NCBI RefSeq assembly: GCF_006547065.1
Contig: NZ_CP041243.1
Location: 2,123,001 to 2,187,000, forward strand
DNA: 64,000 bases
From: Brevundimonas sp. M20
Lineage (GTDB): Bacteria > Pseudomonadota > Alphaproteobacteria > Caulobacterales > Caulobacteraceae
Direction of reading: 5' to 3'
This document shows positions 61,818 to 64,000 of this stretch, piece by piece. The notes under the pieces are model-generated. The model did no database searches and was not told the origin of the DNA. It saw only the letters and a list, made by a program, of their open reading frames with translations. The position numbers were made by a program, and so were the translations under genes. Each line of letters begins with the position of its first letter. Within the stretch, counting starts at the first letter, position 1.

Positions 61818-62776
61818 CGGGCGGCCTCCGCGCCGGTCGACTTCACGGACTGATCGACATCGGGCCGAACGCCCGTCAGATCGATAAAGGCGTCATGCAG
61901 GGTCGGTTCGCGCAGTTCGAAGCGGCGCACGTCCAGCCCGCCGATGAAGGCGGCCTTCAGCGCATCCTGCCCGTGCGCACCCTGCGCCATCGCGGCTTTC
62001 AGCACCCGCACGCCATCCGCGTCGGACAGCACCTCGATACCGGTCACCCCCGGCAGGCGGGCGGCCTGATCCGGGTCAATCGCGCCCTCCAGCTCGAGGA
62101 AGCGCCGCGAGGTCGCCCGCGCCTCCGCGACCGTGCCTTCGAAGGCCTTTCGGCCCCGCGCCAGCAGCACGACCTTGTCGCACAGCCGCTCGGCGTGCTG
62201 CATCACATGGGTCGAGAACAGGACAGTCGCCCCATCGGCGGCCAGCCCCCGGATCATCTGCTCCAGTCCCTGCTGGTTCACCGGGTCCAGCCCCGAGAAG
62301 GGCTCGTCCAGGATCACGAACTCGGGCCGGTGCACCACCGACGAGATCAGCTGAACCTTCTGGGCCATCCCTTTGGACAGCTCCTTCATCTTCTTGCGCT
62401 TGGAGGCGCCCAGCCCCTGCGCGTCCAGCATCTCCTTGGCCCGCTTGCGCCCCTCGCCCAGCGGCAGGCCCTTCAGCGAGCCGAAGAAGGCGATGGCGTC
62501 CACCGGCGTCATCTTCTTGTAGAGTCCGCGTTCTTCCGGGAGGAAGCCGATCCGGTCGCGCACCCGGCGGCCGTCGTCGGCGCCCAGAATGCTGATCCGG
62601 CCCGACGTCGCGGGCTGAAGTCCAAGGATCATCCGCAGGGTCGAGGTCTTGCCAGCCCCGTTCGGTCCCAGGAACCCGCAGATGGAGCCCTTGGGCACCT
62701 CAAAGCTGAGGTCGCGCACGGCCTGAAACTCGCCGTACCGCTTGCTCACATTCTCCAGCGTCAATGCCGCCGTCAT
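61814..62776 (-). CDS. ABC-type ATP-binding protein
   Basis: A 320-residue ATPase partnering the permease at 60423. Walker A is Gly-Pro-Asn-Gly-Ala-Gly-Lys-Thr-Ser-Thr (near 37-46). Walker B Val-Ile-Leu-Asp-Glu-Pro-Phe-Ser-Gly-Leu-Asp and the signature-like Leu-Ser-Lys-Gly-Met-Ala-Gln-Lys are present. A C-terminal DUF4162-like region (residues 210-300) is typical of NatA-like enzymes. ATG 62774-62776; the upstream extension to 62833 overlaps the spacer. Paired order ATPase-permease with an ATGA overlap. Confidence 0.93.
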   Translation of the reverse strand: MTAALTLENVSKRYGEFQAVRDLSFEVPKGSICGFLGPNGAGKTSTLRMILGLQPATSGRISILGADDGRRVRDRIGFLPEERGLYKKMTPVDAIAFFGSLKGLPLGEGRKRAKEMLDAQGLGASKRKKMKELSKGMAQKVQLISSVVHRPEFVILDEPFSGLDPVNQQGLEQMIRGLAADGATVLFSTHVMQHAERLCDKVVLLARGRKAFEGTVAEARATSRRFLELEGAIDPDQAARLPGVTGIEVLSDADGVRVLKAAMAQGAHGQDALKAAFIGGLDVRRFELREPTLHDAFIDLTGVRPDVDQSVKSTGAEAAR

Positions 62777-62932
62777 TCGGGCCCCTCCATTACAACTTGA
62801 GCGAAGCCTATGGGTGTAAAGGAAGTTTGACAACCCGCCTCAGGATGGTTCGCGGGTCGATTGTCATGAATTCCGTGTCATGTTCGGTGCATACGACTCA
62901 CCGTCGCCCTGCCCCGCCTCGCTCCATCCCGG

Positions 62933-64000
62933 ATGGCAATGCCCTACGAAGCCGCACAGTCCCCCGTCGCCCCGTCCTCGGCCTCGCGCCTATGGACCGT
63001 GGGGGCCAGCGCCGGGGTGTCGGTCGTCGTGCTGCTTTTGCTCGCGATCTTCCAGCCCACGCTCGCGCCATGGCTGATCGGCGCGGCGCTTCTGGTGTCC
63101 GTGTCGACCTGGGCGATCAACCGTCGACCGCGCTCCGCCGCCGTCGCGGACGCCGAGGCGGAAGCCGCGCCGGATCTCACCGACGTGGCCGACCCTCGCC
63201 TTCTGGACAGCGCCTTCGAGGCCTTGGGCGACCCGGTTCTGGTCATCTCGGGCGGCGAGGCGGACGATATCGCGGGCCGGCGGGTGATGCTGGCCAACGC
63301 CGCCGCGCGCGAGCTTTTCCGCATCCAGCGCGAAGGCGCCCTGCTGGTCTCGGCGGTGCGCGAACCCTCGGTGCTCGAAGCGGTGGACGAAGCCCTGTTC
63401 GGCGGACTCGATCGCACCACTGACTACTCCGGCGTCGGCGCCCAGACGCGCCACTGGCGCGCTCTCACCCGTCCCCTGACCACCGCGACCGGCGATGGAC
63501 GGCTGGCCCTGCTGGTCCTGCGCGACGAGACCGACGTGCGGCGTATGGAGCTGATGCGGGTCGACTTCCTGGCCAACGCCTCGCACGAGCTGAAGACCCC
63601 GCTGGCCTCGCTGGCGGGCTTTATCGAAACGCTCAAGGGCCACGCCAAGGACGACCCCAAGGCCCGCGACCGCTTCCTCGACATCATGGCGGTTCAGGCC
63701 GACCGCATGAGCCGCCTCGTGGCCGATCTGCTGTCGCTCAGCCGGATCGAGCTGAACGAGCACGTCCCGCCCGCGGGCCGCGTCGATCTGGCCCGCGCCA
63801 CCGTCGACGTCATGGACGCCGTCAGCATCCTTTCGGCTGAACGCGACGTCACCGTGCGGCTGGACGACCGAGAGGTCTCGGCCCCCGTCCACGGCGACCG
63901 CGACGAGATCGTTCAGGTCGTCCAGAACCTCGTCGACAACGCAATCAAATATTCGCCCTCCGGTGACACGGTGGAGATCATCATTCGGCCTGACGTCACG
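62933..64000 (+). CDS. phoR: PhoR-like sensor histidine kinase, N-terminal part
   Basis: The frame is open to the window end, giving 356 residues. Two close hydrophobic helices (about residues 27-42 and 46-62) form an anchor with hardly any periplasmic loop, as in PhoR. A PAS-like region (about 85-195) follows, then HisKA with phosphoacceptor His218 in Ser-His-Glu-Leu-Lys-Thr-Pro-Leu-Ala-Ser-Leu. The ATPase N-box (Asn-Leu-Val-Asp-Asn-Ala-Ile-Lys-Tyr) starts near residue 333. PhoR senses phosphate limitation through the Pst/PhoU complex; pst and phoB are expected just downstream, outside the window. ATG 62933 or 62939 starts it. Confidence 0.85.
   Translation, partial: MAMPYEAAQSPVAPSSASRLWTVGASAGVSVVVLLLLAIFQPTLAPWLIGAALLVSVSTWAINRRPRSAAVADAEAEAAPDLTDVADPRLLDSAFEALGDPVLVISGGEADDIAGRRVMLANAAARELFRIQREGALLVSAVREPSVLEAVDEALFGGLDRTTDYSGVGAQTRHWRALTRPLTTATGDGRLALLVLRDETDVRRMELMRVDFLANASHELKTPLASLAGFIETLKGHAKDDPKARDRFLDIMAVQADRMSRLVADLLSLSRIELNEHVPPAGRVDLARATVDVMDAVSILSAERDVTVRLDDREVSAPVHGDRDEIVQVVQNLVDNAIKYSPSGDTVEIIIRPDVT

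Overview
The window looks like a chromosomal segment of a Brevundimonas-like member of the Caulobacterales (Alphaproteobacteria). The evidence is the very high GC, alphaproteobacterial cell-cycle genes (an RcdA/DUF1465 adaptor and a TrcR/DUF1013 regulator), a class I lysyl-tRNA synthetase, COQ9, DUF1192 and DUF465 proteins, and a GyrA whose quinolone-determining positions are Ala and Met. No replication, conjugation or phage structural genes, CRISPR array or insertion sequence was seen.

Layout. 1-9.2 kb: the 3' end of an autotransporter barrel, tRNA-Val, a lipoprotein and a hydrolase; a queC-queE-queD preQ0 operon divergent from a hybrid histidine kinase; two hotdog thioesterases; an unrecognised cluster of two paralogous small proteins plus a four-helix membrane protein (6.1-7.5 kb); a phosphodiester glycosidase-like protein and a LexA-like repressor. 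9.2-16.5 kb: SH3 protein, lysK, DUF4126, then queA - nucleotidyltransferase-like gene - tgt and tRNA-Lys. 16.6-26 kb: a CaiB-type CoA transferase, a membrane hybrid kinase, and the tamA-tamB outer-membrane assembly pair.

26.6-34.2 kb is an arginine succinyltransferase (AST) operon: M20 hydrolase, astA, astD, a DUF559 gene, astB, a DUF998 membrane protein and a KgtP-like transporter. astC and astE are not in it. 34-40 kb: phhA, hspQ, a Ppx/GppA phosphatase, coaD followed by two tandem secreted cyclophilins, and a class IV aminotransferase. 39.9-40.8 kb: a PIN-toxin module with an AT-rich direct-repeat operator. 40.8-52 kb: gyrA, sodC, a thioredoxin-like/2OG-Fe(II) oxygenase fusion, an MsbA-like exporter, rpmE, an L,D-transpeptidase, rcdA with neighbours, and a quinone oxidoreductase. 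52-64 kb: a secreted CVNH plus beta/gamma-crystallin protein, trcR, DUF465 genes, ubiX, a less GC-rich patch with a lipoprotein and a BrnT/HTH toxin-antitoxin pair, a diguanylate cyclase, purE-purK, COQ9, rpsU (CTG start), a 41-residue membrane peptide, an ABC exporter pair, and the start of a PhoR-like kinase.

Functional themes are queuosine synthesis (two loci within 13 kb), envelope biogenesis, arginine catabolism and cell-cycle regulation. The most unusual signal is an inverted-repeat element of about 150 bp that occurs twice inside open reading frames. It adds 53 residues within queA (13302-13460) and forms the C-terminus of the DUF559 protein (30758-30907). Its length keeps the frame in both, which recalls protein-coding palindromic elements known from Rickettsia.
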